Below are positions 41,140 to 51,209 of a stretch of 55,267 nt of DNA, in pieces (within the stretch, counting starts at the first letter, position 1; each line of letters begins with the position of its first letter). The translations under genes and the position numbers were made by a program. The stretch spans positions 1-55,267 of the forward strand of contig CAKZJX010000086.1 of NCBI GenBank assembly GCA_937120535.1, read 5' to 3'. This stretch comes from an uncultured Anaerolineae bacterium (lineage in GTDB: Bacteria; Chloroflexota; Anaerolineae; Anaerolineales; Villigracilaceae). The notes beneath the pieces are model-generated. The model saw only the letters and a list, made by a program, of their open reading frames with translations. It did no database searches and was not told where the DNA came from.

Positions 41140-41808
41140 ATGCGTAACTTCTTGCGTTGGTTGATTCGTTCCCTGGTGCGCTTGGCGGCCCATGTTGAAG
41201 TGAATGGGTATGAGAATTTGCCGCAAGAGAAGAGCTTTGTGCTGGCCTCCAATCATCTAGGTATTTTGGATCCGGTGTTGGTGTTTTATGCCCTCGATCG
41301 CTGGGATATTTGCATTCCTGTAGCCGAGAAATGGCAGAAGAATCCCTTGCTGCGCTGGTGGGGCAAGTACTTTAACTTCGTGTTTATCGATCGCTTTAAC
41401 CCGGACATCAAAGCGATCCGAACGCTGATGCGCCTGATGGACAATGGCCATGTGCTAGCGATTGCACCCGAGGGAACGCGTAGCCGCGTAGGGTCGTTGA
41501 TCGAGGGGAAGCCCGGCACGGCCTATATTGCGACGAAGTTGAATCGGCCGATTGTTCCGGTTGCGGTGACGGGCACGGAGGACAAGCGGTTGTTTCGCAA
41601 TCTGTTGCGCTGCAAGAAGACCCACATTATAGTGAGAGTCGGCCAGCCATTTCGATTGCCCCTTCTGCCGGCCCGCCAACGCGAGGCCGTGCTTCGAGAG
41701 TACACCGATGAGATTATGTGTCGGATTGCCAGTCTGTTGCCTGAAGAGTATCGCGGGGTATATAAGGATCATCCACGCACCCGTGCTCTGCTGGAGACGA
41801 GCACCTAA
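41140..41808 (+). CDS. plsC: 1-acyl-sn-glycerol-3-phosphate acyltransferase
   Basis: This 222-residue PlsC-type acyltransferase makes phosphatidic acid from lysophosphatidic acid at the membrane. The catalytic NHxxxxD motif is in VLASNHLGILDPVLVFYALD. Substrate motifs FIDRFNPDIKAIRTLM and LAIAPEGTRSRVGSLIEGKP follow, then RPIVPVAVTGTED. The N-terminal helix is short (RNFLRWLIRSLVRLA). There is no clear ribosome-binding site before ATG 41140. Other lysophospholipid acyltransferases share these motifs. Confidence 0.9.
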   Translation: MRNFLRWLIRSLVRLAAHVEVNGYENLPQEKSFVLASNHLGILDPVLVFYALDRWDICIPVAEKWQKNPLLRWWGKYFNFVFIDRFNPDIKAIRTLMRLMDNGHVLAIAPEGTRSRVGSLIEGKPGTAYIATKLNRPIVPVAVTGTEDKRLFRNLLRCKKTHIIVRVGQPFRLPLLPARQREAVLREYTDEIMCRIASLLPEEYRGVYKDHPRTRALLETST

Positions 41809-41854
41809 TACCAAAGCTTGGCTTTGGAATACACTCTGTGATTTGGAAAGTGGA

Positions 41855-42598
41855 TCAGGATTCCTGCAAGCGAGCGAGCAGGGCCGGCAGTTCGGCCAGC
41901 GTGTGAATCTCGGCGTGGGGTCGGAGGGTAGGGTCAATGTTGTCGGTATGGGCGCGGCGGTCGATCCAGATGGTGAAGAACCCGAGCCGCTGGGCGCCGC
42001 GAATATCGGCTTCCAGGCTATCGCCGACCATAGCGGCTTGATGGGCCGGCAAGTTCCAGCGCTGTAGCGCTAGTTCAAATATATGCGGGTGAGGCTTGCG
42101 ATAGCGGCAAGCGGCCGAGGTCAAGACGAAGTCAAACCAAGGTTCAAGTCCGAAGCGGCGCACCAGTTGTAGCACGTCTTGATGATCGCCGGCATTGGAG
42201 GCGATCCCCAAACGATATCCTTCTGCTTTCAGCGCTTCCAGCGTAGGCAAGGCATCCTCTTCCAGCGCCCAGTTGGCTTGGGTGTGGACAAAAAAGGCAT
42301 CTAGGGCGCGGCGCAAGAGAGAGAGCTCGACGTGGGAGCAGCCTTTCTCAACCAGTAGTTGGTGCAGGATGACCAGATAGGTGGTTTCTATCAGGTCCTG
42401 TCTGCGGCGGACGAAGTATGAATTGATTTGAGATTGGATCACCTGGGGGAGCTCTTTGCAGTCTAGAGGCAGGCCTTGGGCGCAGAGCACGTCGGCTATG
42501 GCTTGATAACCGCGCTGAAAAATCGGGCCCCAGGGCTGGAGCGGATACATCAACGTTCCCCCTAGATCAAACAGCACAGCGCGCAGAGACGACCTCAT
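41855..42598 (-). CDS. HAD superfamily hydrolase
   Basis: A 247-residue HAD-type phosphatase. Motif I is AVLFDLGGTLMYPLQ, with Gly-Gly in place of the usual second Asp (DLGGT), as in several subfamily IA members. The cap domain is helical (residues 20-115). Motif II is LGIASNAGDHQDV, motif III lies near CRYRKPHPHIFELAL, and motif IV is AAMVGDSLEADIRGAQRLGF. Substrates in this group are varied (phosphoglycolate, haloacids, nucleotides, sugar phosphates), and none can be assigned. The neighbouring plsC is convergent. Confidence 0.9.
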   Translation of the reverse strand: MRSSLRAVLFDLGGTLMYPLQPWGPIFQRGYQAIADVLCAQGLPLDCKELPQVIQSQINSYFVRRRQDLIETTYLVILHQLLVEKGCSHVELSLLRRALDAFFVHTQANWALEEDALPTLEALKAEGYRLGIASNAGDHQDVLQLVRRFGLEPWFDFVLTSAACRYRKPHPHIFELALQRWNLPAHQAAMVGDSLEADIRGAQRLGFFTIWIDRRAHTDNIDPTLRPHAEIHTLAELPALLARLQES

Positions 42599-42757
42599 GC
42601 CTTCACCCCGATCTTTACCTTGTTCTGACCTTCAGGAAAAGAGGGACAATAGTCCCACGTTCAAGCCTATGATGATGTATCGCCGCCAGCGCTCTCTGTG
42701 GGTACGACTGAGATCGGGTTGTTTGGGTTTGTCCTGATAGAGGGCGGATCTAAAAGA

Positions 42758-43621
42758 TTATTTCGGGGAGGCAAGGATGCCGTGTTTGAGATGTTCGTGT
42801 AAGGCAAGCAAAGCCAGTCCGGAAAGGCTATAGGCGACGAAGTAGGCTATGGCGGCCAGGGTGTCTAGGGCGAGGTAGATTGCTTTGGGCAACCACTCAT
42901 ATCCGCCTATCCAGAAGAAGATGGTCAATCCGTCGGCCAGGATGAATACGATCAGTCCCCACCAAGGCCGGCCTAGGTAACCTAAGCCGAACAGGAAGAA
43001 CAGCCATAGAGCGGCGGCACCTTCGAACAAATCTAACACTGGATAGAGTGTAGAGAGATAAAGGGCCCACCAAGAAATATCCCGTCCTAATCCGACCTGG
43101 CGCGCCAAAACAGTTAGTGCGGCAGTGAGCAACAGTGCCAGTGCGATCAATCCAAAGAAATATAAACTGGATGACGTTTTCTTGCCAGCGTAGATCATCC
43201 AAAGTTGATAGTACAACGCTAGGCCAAAACACACATACCCACTTAACCAAAAAACATCGCTGACGGAGAATTCCGGATACTTGCCAGACCAGTAGATAGC
43301 ATCGTACACGAGACTCGAGATTTCACCGCCGAGCCAGGCCCACCAACCAAAGCTAAACCAGAGCCACACGCGACGGGGTGGCTCAGAAGAGGAGAATAGG
43401 CGAGCAAAGCGGGTGCTCAAAATGGCCGTAGCTAGCGCCACCGCAATCAGCATCCCGTCGTTGATCTTGTCGTTCCAGTAATCAGCGGGTTGAATGAGTT
43501 GAAGCGGTTCGAAGAAGTAAACCCAGCCGAAGAGAAGTGTGGCGATCGCAGTAATGGTCGCCCAACGCCAGACACGTGTGGAATGCTTGAGATGCAGTTT
43601 GAGGTTTGAAGAGTTCATCAT
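42758..43621 (-). CDS. Membrane protein of unknown function
   Basis: This 287-residue protein has seven or eight membrane helices and almost no soluble domain. The stretch SVSDVFWLSGYVCFGLALYY resembles the membrane sensor region found at the N-terminus of some GGDEF/PAS proteins, but no output domain follows. Starts at ATG 43621 or the next codon are both possible. It is 24 bases downstream of another unrecognised gene and likely co-transcribed with it. The pair may form a sensor and partner; this is speculative. Confidence 0.7.
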   Translation of the reverse strand: MMNSSNLKLHLKHSTRVWRWATITAIATLLFGWVYFFEPLQLIQPADYWNDKINDGMLIAVALATAILSTRFARLFSSSEPPRRVWLWFSFGWWAWLGGEISSLVYDAIYWSGKYPEFSVSDVFWLSGYVCFGLALYYQLWMIYAGKKTSSSLYFFGLIALALLLTAALTVLARQVGLGRDISWWALYLSTLYPVLDLFEGAAALWLFFLFGLGYLGRPWWGLIVFILADGLTIFFWIGGYEWLPKAIYLALDTLAAIAYFVAYSLSGLALLALHEHLKHGILASPK

Positions 43622-43645
43622 TCGTCATCCAAAGTTGATGGTCTT

Positions 43646-44587
43646 TTAGGAAAATGCTGCTGGAATCAAACGATGAGCTTGAAGGGCTCGACGTTGCTCT
43701 TCGTCCAAGTCCTGATAAGTTTCGTCGAGGATGTGTTGCGTTAGACGGTTGCCAATCACAAAGCCCATTTGGGTTCCCAAGCTCATGAACAAAGCTCGAT
43801 ATGCGTGGGCGGTGGCTTCGAGACTAGGGAAGAAATGATCGTCGTTCACCGTAGCGTTGCGGATGGCGATCTTCCAGTTCCAAGGTTGGATGCTTTGGTT
43901 CACTTCTCGGCAGGTCAACTCGAGGAATTTTTGCCCAGCTAGGTAGGCATAGTGAGAAAGGAGGCGTTTAGCCCAGGAAGTGGCGCTTTCGCGTAGGTTG
44001 ACGCACTGCCAAGCGTTGGAGAGAGGGGACAGGAGGTACGTTGTGAAATGCCAGATTCCCTTTTGACCGATCCCTTCCGGCAAGCGATGCTCGTATCCTT
44101 GGCCGTTGAAGAAAACGGCTTCGTTCTCCAATATCCTACCCCGTTGGATTACAAAGAAACCCTGAATGATCTCGGAATAAAATTCTATCACCCTGCTAAA
44201 TTTCTCTTCTCTCCAACGTTGCAATAGGCGCTTCCAGAGGTGTTCATCGTTCACTTCAAATTGCTCATGGGAATGCGATTCTAGGAGCAACCAGATCGAG
44301 CGCGCCATCCGATCGGGTAAAGGCACTAGCGTCAAGGTGAAGGTTGCTCCACCCCAAAGGAGGAACAGCTCGGTTAGGTTAAAGGGCCGGCTATATCCCC
44401 CCTCGACCAGGTAAATCCCGGCCGAAGAGCCGTTGGCGTAGAGCAGCATGGCGCGCCGATGCACTCCTATTCCAACTTCGATCAGAGCAGTGGCGTTTTG
44501 CTCGCGCAACTGGCTCCGTAGGGCGTTTAGTTTTGCAGGCGAGCCCTGGGATTCGATGTGAGCATTGAGAAAAAAACGTCGTTCCAT
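43646..44587 (-). CDS. Hypothetical protein, possible DUF4388/PATAN-like N-terminus
   Basis: A 313-residue soluble protein that I do not recognise as a whole. Residues 15-60 (SQLREQNATALIEVGIGVHR, then RAMLLYANGSSAGIYLVEGG) recall the short DUF4388/PATAN module that accompanies bacterial signalling proteins. The rest is helical with many aromatic residues. ATG 44587 is preferred over a farther upstream start (44620) because the longer N-terminus looks random. It lies directly upstream of the membrane protein gene. Confidence 0.65.
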   Translation of the reverse strand: MERRFFLNAHIESQGSPAKLNALRSQLREQNATALIEVGIGVHRRAMLLYANGSSAGIYLVEGGYSRPFNLTELFLLWGGATFTLTLVPLPDRMARSIWLLLESHSHEQFEVNDEHLWKRLLQRWREEKFSRVIEFYSEIIQGFFVIQRGRILENEAVFFNGQGYEHRLPEGIGQKGIWHFTTYLLSPLSNAWQCVNLRESATSWAKRLLSHYAYLAGQKFLELTCREVNQSIQPWNWKIAIRNATVNDDHFFPSLEATAHAYRALFMSLGTQMGFVIGNRLTQHILDETYQDLDEEQRRALQAHRLIPAAFS

Positions 44588-44727
44588 GGTCTTTGGGCAT
44601 TGCAACAGGGAGCATGACAACGATTGCCAGCGGAAAATGCAATGTTATGGTCGAGAAAACCAGGCGATCAGAGTGGAAGAGATGGGTTGTAAAATTTTAC
44701 TCTAAATTCCGACCTGATATCTTCGGA

Positions 44728-45498
44728 TTAGCCACCGCCCTTGAGATAGATGCCTTGCTGGTCCAGTTCCTCGCGTAAGATGATCAGTTCGCGCTCGGTC
44801 ACCGGGTCGGTGATGCGCAAGTTGGGAGCGACTTTCAGGTCCCAGCCGGTGTTGGCGCGGGCCTCTTCCACGGTGCGTCCCGGGTGGAGGGCGGTTAGGA
44901 TCAATTCGCCGTTCTCGTCCGGCTCCAGCAGGCCGATGTCGGTGACAACGGCTACCACGCCGCGGCCGCGCAACCCCAAGCGCTGGCGCTCGTTGCCGCT
45001 ATCCAGGGCGCTGACGGAGGTGCGGAAATCACAGCGTTCAGGAAAGCGACGTTTCTGGTGAGGGGTCATGACGTAGCACCGGTTGGCCCAAGCGGCAATC
45101 TCCTGGGAGCCGCCCGACCCCGGCAGACGCACTTTCGGGTGGGCATAATCGCCGATCACAGTTGCGTTGATGTTGCCGTATTTATCGATCTGGGCGCCGC
45201 CCATGAAGCCAACGTCCACATTGCCGCGCTGCAGGTAGTTGGCAAAAATATCGTACATACTGACGACCGAGAGCGCTCCGCTAACCAGAGTGGGATCGCC
45301 GATAGAAAGCGGCAGGCGCGCTGGTTCGGCGCCGATCACCCCGGCTTCGTAGATCATCACCAGGTTAGGCGCATGGGTGCGTTTGGCCAAGTTGCAGGCT
45401 AGGTTGGGCTGCCCGACGCCAACAAAGACCACATCTCCATCGCGCAGTAAGCGAGCAGCATTGACGATCATCAGTTCGGCGGAAGAATAGTCCATCAT
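44728..45498 (-). CDS. CoA-transferase subunit beta
   Basis: This 256-residue protein matches the beta chain of family I CoA-transferases of the glutaconate/3-oxoadipate kind. Seen are DGDVVFVGVGQPNLACNLAK, the catalytic glutamate region LVMIYEAGVIGAEP, FMGGAQIDKYGNINATVIGD, VRLPGSGGSQEIAAWANRCY and VAVVTDIGLLEPDENGELIL. Such enzymes work as alpha-beta pairs, yet no alpha gene is adjacent. The alpha subunit must be elsewhere, or the protein works alone. AAGGAGAGACC precedes the double ATG. The alpha/beta hydrolase gene is 24 bases upstream. Confidence 0.88.
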   Translation of the reverse strand: MMDYSSAELMIVNAARLLRDGDVVFVGVGQPNLACNLAKRTHAPNLVMIYEAGVIGAEPARLPLSIGDPTLVSGALSVVSMYDIFANYLQRGNVDVGFMGGAQIDKYGNINATVIGDYAHPKVRLPGSGGSQEIAAWANRCYVMTPHQKRRFPERCDFRTSVSALDSGNERQRLGLRGRGVVAVVTDIGLLEPDENGELILTALHPGRTVEEARANTGWDLKVAPNLRITDPVTERELIILREELDQQGIYLKGGG

Positions 45499-45522
45499 GG
45501 TCTCTCCTTGTCCGATCTCCGG

Positions 45523-46374
45523 TCAGCAGGATAGGCGTTGACAGAACCGGCGAATGTGTTCGGCTATCTCGTCGGGTCGTTCGAGAGGGACGAGATGGGT
45601 GGCTTGCTGAATGGTTTCGATGGCGATCGCCGGGTTGACGCGCTGCACGCGCTCAGCTGTGCGTTCCCAAAAGGTGTCTGTCTCGGCGCCGCGCAGGATC
45701 AGAGTGGGGAGGCGCAGGCGTTTTAGCCCTTGCCAGAGATCAAAGTCGCGCCAGACACCGCTGTAGTAAATGCGCGCTTCCCATTCTGGTGAGTAGATCA
45801 ACTCGTAGCCGCCTGTGGGTCGTGGTTTCAGGATGCCGTGGATGTAGGCGCGTAGGTGTTCGTCGGAGAAATAACGGAATACTGACCGCCGGCGGTAGCC
45901 ACGGAAGACTATTTCGAGGTCGTCGAACGAGCGACGGCGGTTCAGCGCGCCAGGGATTTTGGGGTGGAGTCGCCAACCTAGACCCAACCAGCGCACCAGG
46001 TTCCAGAAGACGATCATGGCCGGCGGGAAAAGCACTGGGTCGATCAGCACCAGGGCGCGGAAGCGGTGTGGCTCCCATAAGGCTGCTCGCAGAGTGACGA
46101 TGCCGCCGATGGAGTGACCAACGCCAATCACTGGCTGGCTAACTTGATCGGCGAGGAATCGCAGCAGATCGTCCGAGAAAGGCCGCCAATCGTCGATCTG
46201 GTCTGGCTGGGAACCAGGCCAGAGGGGACGTAAGTGCATGGCCAGGATACGAAAGTCGGTTTGTAAACGTTCAACTAGAGGTCGATAACAGGCCGGCGGA
46301 TAACCGTTGGCATGTAGAAAGTGCAACGTCTTCCCAATGCCGCCAAAATTGGTGAAGGGAATGGAGAGCGTCAT
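45523..46374 (-). CDS. Alpha/beta hydrolase
   Basis: A 283-residue alpha/beta hydrolase. The oxyanion region is LHFLHANGYPPACYRPLVER, and the nucleophile elbow is VIGVGHSIGGIVTLRAALWE (Ser in GHSIG). The acid lies near LPTLILRGAETDTFW, and the histidine in QQATHLVPLERPDEIAEHIR. The cap region is rich in Arg and aromatic residues. Substrates range widely in this family. It probably shares a transcript with the CoA-transferase gene. Confidence 0.88.
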   Translation of the reverse strand: MTLSIPFTNFGGIGKTLHFLHANGYPPACYRPLVERLQTDFRILAMHLRPLWPGSQPDQIDDWRPFSDDLLRFLADQVSQPVIGVGHSIGGIVTLRAALWEPHRFRALVLIDPVLFPPAMIVFWNLVRWLGLGWRLHPKIPGALNRRRSFDDLEIVFRGYRRRSVFRYFSDEHLRAYIHGILKPRPTGGYELIYSPEWEARIYYSGVWRDFDLWQGLKRLRLPTLILRGAETDTFWERTAERVQRVNPAIAIETIQQATHLVPLERPDEIAEHIRRFCQRLSC

Positions 46375-46397
46375 GGGAGCGAGGGCGAATTTTAGGT

Positions 46398-47210
46398 CTA
46401 GGGAATATTATACGACTCAAGTACGATCGTCTCTAGGTATTTTTGTCCGCCAAGTTGGCCGTAGCCGTTGGATTTGATCCACCCTATCCCTGGTGCATAC
46501 CAGACCGTGTAGGTGCTATCCGCTGTTAGGTCCGCGACGTTAGTAGAGGTGGTGATGACGAAATCGATCACAGTGTTGACTTCGATGGCAACGGCCTCGA
46601 ACGTGCCGGCCGGCACGGTGACGCTCGCGCGGTTGCCAGCCAGGTAGGTGACCGAGAGCCGACCGGTCATGGTGCCGCCTTGGGTTCCATCCGGCTTGAT
46701 CTCTACACCTTGGATGTCTGCCGCGTAGGACCACTCGGCATTGGGGGTGAGGGTGGCCGGCAGGGCGTATCCTGAGATATTCGAGAGGGTGATGTTGGCG
46801 AAGCGCCGGAACGCCAGCAGGCCGAGCATATCCACAACGCTCAATTGTTGGGGAGTCAGGCCTTCTGAGTGGCATACCCAGTCCTGCGGGATGGTTTTCC
46901 CTCCTACCTCGGTGACGATGGTGAAGCCGTCGGCGCGCACGTTGGTGATGCGGCGCGTGAAGGCATAGGAGCCGGAGGGACTATCGCTGCTGGTGTAGCG
47001 GTAGGCGGCGTTTTCTTTCAGGGGGAGGAGTTCGTTGAGACAGGGGTTGCTCGATGAGGTGGGAAGCGGTGTGGTGGCCTGCGGCGTTTCTGGAGGATCG
47101 GTGGGAGCGACCGCAGGGGGTGGTGTAGGACGAGGACTGCAGGCAGTGACGATAAGGTGAAGGATTAGTAGCAAGGAGAAAGCACTTTTTCTCAGAAGCT
47201 GGTTTGTCAT
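46398..47210 (-). CDS. Predicted lipoprotein of unknown function
   Basis: This 270-residue protein has a clear lipoprotein signal: SAFSLLLILHLIVTACSPRP with lipobox VTAC. A Pro/Thr-rich tether (PPPAVAPTDPPETPQATTPL) follows, then a beta domain with PLKENAAYRYTSSDS and SVTVPAGTFEAVAIEVNTVI...TYTVWYAPGIGWIKSNGYGQ. The latter resembles DUF3108/TapB-like domains seen on many outer-surface lipoproteins. GAAAGAGGAACTCGCGT precedes the ATG. Function is not known. Confidence 0.8.
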   Translation of the reverse strand: MTNQLLRKSAFSLLLILHLIVTACSPRPTPPPAVAPTDPPETPQATTPLPTSSSNPCLNELLPLKENAAYRYTSSDSPSGSYAFTRRITNVRADGFTIVTEVGGKTIPQDWVCHSEGLTPQQLSVVDMLGLLAFRRFANITLSNISGYALPATLTPNAEWSYAADIQGVEIKPDGTQGGTMTGRLSVTYLAGNRASVTVPAGTFEAVAIEVNTVIDFVITTSTNVADLTADSTYTVWYAPGIGWIKSNGYGQLGGQKYLETIVLESYNIP

Positions 47211-47259
47211 ACGCGAGTTCCTCTTTCAAAAGTTTGTGGTGATGAGCACAAGCGGCAGG

Positions 47260-47287
47260 ATTATACACATAGAAGTGCCGGCTGCAA
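47260..47287 (-). promoter_or_regulatory. Promoter for the lipoprotein gene
   Basis: On the minus strand TTGCAG (47287-47282), a 16-base spacer and TATAAT (47265-47260). The rest of the 292-base gap up to fni shows no gene. Confidence 0.6.
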
Positions 47288-47502
47288 GCTTTTCGGGCAG
47301 TGGTTGTTTGTGATTGGCTCAACGTCGAGAAGTACACTACAGCGACTTTTTGGCAGCACTGGGCCGGCGCACATGCCAGCTAGGCGGCAACGTTTTTTCT
47401 TCAAACGCACGAGGGGGGAAAAAGGTTCACGTTTTGGATGGGTAGAGGTAGGTCCGTTTTCAGAGAAATGCGCTTTTCAGGATCGGATTGACGGCGAAGG
47501 GC

Positions 47503-48567
47503 CTATTCCTGAGGGAGAGGGGCGTTTGCCAGAGGGCGATCGCTCCAGCGGAGTTTCTCTGGGGTCAGGTCGGCCAGGGTGGCCGCTCCACAGGCGAACA
47601 TGGCAACTTCGATCTGGCGCTTGGTCAAGCGCAGCATGTCCACCGCTTGTTCGGTGGAGTGGGCAGCCGCCTTGAGGAAGGGGCCGGCCATGCCGCCCAG
47701 GGTGGCTCCCAAGGCCAGGCATTTGGCGATATCTAGGCCGTCTTTCAAGCCACCGCTGGCAAAAATGCGCACGCCTGGCGCAGCTCGCCTGACGTTGAAG
47801 ATGGAATCGACGGTTGGGATGCCCCAGCCGACAAAGGTGGCAGCCAGTTGACGTAGGAAGTGATTGGGGGCGCGATGCATTTCTACTTGCGACCAGCTGG
47901 TGCCGCCGGCGCCGGCCACGTCGATGGCAGCAACGCCACACTCGGCCAAGATGCGAGCTGTGCGCTCGGAGATGCCCCAGCCGACCTCTTTGACAATCAA
48001 CGGCACGGGCAGTGCGCGGGCGATTGTCTCGATCTTCTTGCTCAGGCCGGCAAAGTTGACATTGCCGTCGGGCTGTAATGCTTCTTGGAGTGGGTTGAGG
48101 TGGAGAATCAGTGCATCGGCTTCGATCATCTCTACTGCACGCAGGCAGTGGTCGAGCGTATAGCCATAGTTTAATTGGACAGCGCCCAGGTTGGCAAAGA
48201 GCAAAATGTCGGGGGCGACACGCCGCACTTGAAAGGTGCGAACCTGGTCGGGGTGTTCTAGAGCGGCGCGTTGGCTGCCCACGCCCATCGCTACGCCTAC
48301 GCTTTGGGCGGCCTCAGCCAGTCGGAGGTTCAGGGTTTCGGCTTCGGCGGTTCCGCCGGTCATCGAACTGATCAGGATTGGGGCGGCTAGGGAGCGTCCG
48401 AAGAGGGTAAGATGGGTGTCGATCCGGTCTAGGTCGAGTTCGGGTAGGGCTTCATGGGTGAAGTGGATGTGTTCCAGGCCGGTAGTGAGCGCCGATCGGA
48501 CGTCTTTCTCAAGATTAATCTGAAGGTGATCCGCTTTGCGGTTGACAAGCTCCGTATCTTTTTTCAT
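47503..48567 (-). CDS. fni: Isopentenyl-diphosphate delta-isomerase, type 2 (FMN-dependent)
   Basis: This 354-residue FMN enzyme interconverts IPP and DMAPP for isoprenoid synthesis. Features are [20 protein letters not shown] at the start, [76 protein letters not shown] and [19 protein letters not shown]. The end has [20 protein letters not shown], the phosphate/FMN site. The length is normal. Type 2 enzymes are usual in Gram-positive bacteria, archaea and Chloroflexota. It is divergent from acpP. Confidence 0.95.
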   Translation of the reverse strand: MKKDTELVNRKADHLQINLEKDVRSALTTGLEHIHFTHEALPELDLDRIDTHLTLFGRSLAAPILISSMTGGTAEAETLNLRLAEAAQSVGVAMGVGSQRAALEHPDQVRTFQVRRVAPDILLFANLGAVQLNYGYTLDHCLRAVEMIEADALILHLNPLQEALQPDGNVNFAGLSKKIETIARALPVPLIVKEVGWGISERTARILAECGVAAIDVAGAGGTSWSQVEMHRAPNHFLRQLAATFVGWGIPTVDSIFNVRRAAPGVRIFASGGLKDGLDIAKCLALGATLGGMAGPFLKAAAHSTEQAVDMLRLTKRQIEVAMFACGAATLADLTPEKLRWSDRPLANAPLPQE

Positions 48568-48576
48568 GGGAGGGTG

Positions 48577-48606
48577 TTACCTGTCATTGAATGGGGCTGG
48601 TATAAT
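48577..48606 (+). promoter_or_regulatory. Promoter for acpP
   Basis: TTACCT (48577-48582), an 18-base spacer and TATAAT (48601-48606) with a TGG extension. The leader is about 35 bases and contains TTGGAGGAACC before ATG 48648. Confidence 0.65.
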
Positions 48607-48647
48607 CCTGCCAACTGACTTGCAAAAACTATCCACTTGGAGGAACC

Positions 48648-48890
48648 ATGTCTGATACATTCGAGGAAGTCAAGAATGTGATCGTGGATTTGCTCGGCAT
48701 AGACGATCCAAGCAAGGTGACGCCGGAGGCTCGCTTCCGCGAGGATCTGGGAGCCGACTCGCTCGATCTGGTGGAGCTCATCATGGAGTTCGAGGAGCGG
48801 TTCAAGATGGAGATTTCTGACGAGGACGCGCAGAAGATTTCCACCGTTGGTGAGGCGGTGGCGTACATCGAGCAGCATGTAAAGAAGTAA
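48648..48890 (+). CDS. acpP: Acyl carrier protein
   Basis: An 80-residue acidic carrier protein of fatty acid synthesis. The 4'-phosphopantetheine attachment site is Ser38 in [20 protein letters not shown]. The second signature, [20 protein letters not shown], is also typical. TTGGAGG is well placed before the ATG. It is a single-gene unit with its own promoter and terminator; the fabG in this window lies 33 kb away. Confidence 0.96.
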   Translation: MSDTFEEVKNVIVDLLGIDDPSKVTPEARFREDLGADSLDLVELIMEFEERFKMEISDEDAQKISTVGEAVAYIEQHVKK

Positions 48891-48916
48891 TCATCGTCTC
48901 TGCGATTATCAGTCAT

Positions 48917-48948
48917 AGAGCCGCCTCTGCTTAGGCGGCTCTCGTTTT
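48917..48948 (+). terminator. Intrinsic terminator after acpP
   Basis: AGAGCCGCCT (48917-48926) and AGGCGGCTCT (48933-48942) form a perfect 10-base stem with a 6-base loop, followed by CGTTTTCG. It lies 27 bases past the stop. The T-run is short, but the stem is strong. Confidence 0.85.
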
Positions 48949-49031
48949 CGGTCGGTTAGGCAAAGAGGATCTCTTGGTCGATTCGAACGAGTTCAGGCCC
49001 GGCTCGAACGATCAGCAGGCCGAAGGTGCGA

Positions 49032-49901
49032 TCAGAGATCCTTGAGCAGGGTAGCGATCTCTTCAGGGTGGCGAGCCACTTTGACGTTGGCCGCTTCAAG
49101 AGCTTTGATCTTGTCGGCAGCGGTGCCTGTGCCGCCTTCGATGATGGCACCGGCGTGTCCCATACGTTTGCCGGGAGGGGCCGTCTGGCCGGCAATGAAG
49201 GCAACCACCGGTTTGGTCATATGCTTGGCAATGAATTCGGCCGCTCGTTCTTCGTCATTACCACCGATCTCACCGATCAGCACCACCTTTTCGGTTTGAG
49301 GATCGTTCTCGAACATTTGTAGCACGTCAATGAAGCTGGTGCCGTTGATCGGGTCGCCGCCGATGCCAACGCAGGTTGAGGCGCCCAGGCCAAGGTTCTT
49401 CATGGCGTAGAGCACTTCGTAAGTCAGGGTGCCTGAACGGGAGACGACGCCTACCTCGCCGGGGACAGCGATGTCGCCGGGGATAATACCGACCTTGGAT
49501 TCGCCGGGGGTGAGCAGGCCGGGGCAGTTTGGACCGATCAGGCGAATGCGCTTCTGATCCAGGTAGGCGCGAACGCGCATCATGTCTTGTACTGGGATGC
49601 CTTCGGTGATGCACACGATGAGCGGGAGGCCGGCATCGGCGGCTTCAAAGATGGCATCGGGCGCAAAACGGGCAGGGACGAAGATCACCGAACAGTTGGC
49701 GCCAGTGGCCTCCACGGCCAGTTTCACCGAGTCGAAGACAGGGATTTTTCCGTTCAGCACCCATTCGCCGCCCTTGCCCGGGGTGACGCCGGCCACGATA
49801 TTGGTTCCGTAGGCGTGCATCTGGGCTGTGTGGAACAGGCCCTCCTTGCCGGTGATGCCTTGAACGAGGAGGCGGGTGTTGCGATCAATCAGAATGCTCA
49901 T
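49032..49901 (-). CDS. sucD: Succinate-CoA ligase subunit alpha
   Basis: The 289-residue alpha subunit binds CoA and carries the phosphohistidine during substrate-level phosphorylation in the TCA cycle. It starts [20 protein letters not shown] and has [55 protein letters not shown] and the active histidine in [13 protein letters not shown]. It lies 47 bases after sucC and is co-transcribed with it. Confidence 0.96.
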   Translation of the reverse strand: MSILIDRNTRLLVQGITGKEGLFHTAQMHAYGTNIVAGVTPGKGGEWVLNGKIPVFDSVKLAVEATGANCSVIFVPARFAPDAIFEAADAGLPLIVCITEGIPVQDMMRVRAYLDQKRIRLIGPNCPGLLTPGESKVGIIPGDIAVPGEVGVVSRSGTLTYEVLYAMKNLGLGASTCVGIGGDPINGTSFIDVLQMFENDPQTEKVVLIGEIGGNDEERAAEFIAKHMTKPVVAFIAGQTAPPGKRMGHAGAIIEGGTGTAADKIKALEAANVKVARHPEEIATLLKDL

Positions 49902-49948
49902 GATGGTTCCTCACAAAACGTCCTTGGATTTGGCGGGGCGAGGGGCGA

Positions 49949-51088
<1,140 letters not shown>

Positions 51089-51121
51089 GCTCTCTCCCGT
51101 GAAATGGGCTGATGCACCGGC

Positions 51122-51127
51122 ATTATA
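51122..51127 (-). promoter_or_regulatory. -10 box for sucCD
   Basis: On the minus strand CTGGTATAATGCC: TATAAT with a TGG extension (TGn), about 35 bases before the sucC start. No clear -35 is seen. Confidence 0.6.
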
Positions 51128-51209
51128 CCAGCACTGTTCTAATAGAGAGACAACCCCCCGCCTGTCAACATGCAACCGGCTTGAGCGGCGATCGACGGGG
51201 GGACGGAAC

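Noticed and set aside
48956-49204. Short minus-strand frame ending GLLIVRAGPELVRIDQEILF, downstream of sucD
   Set aside because: The tail looks somewhat protein-like, but most of the frame overlaps sucD in another phase and there is no start signal.
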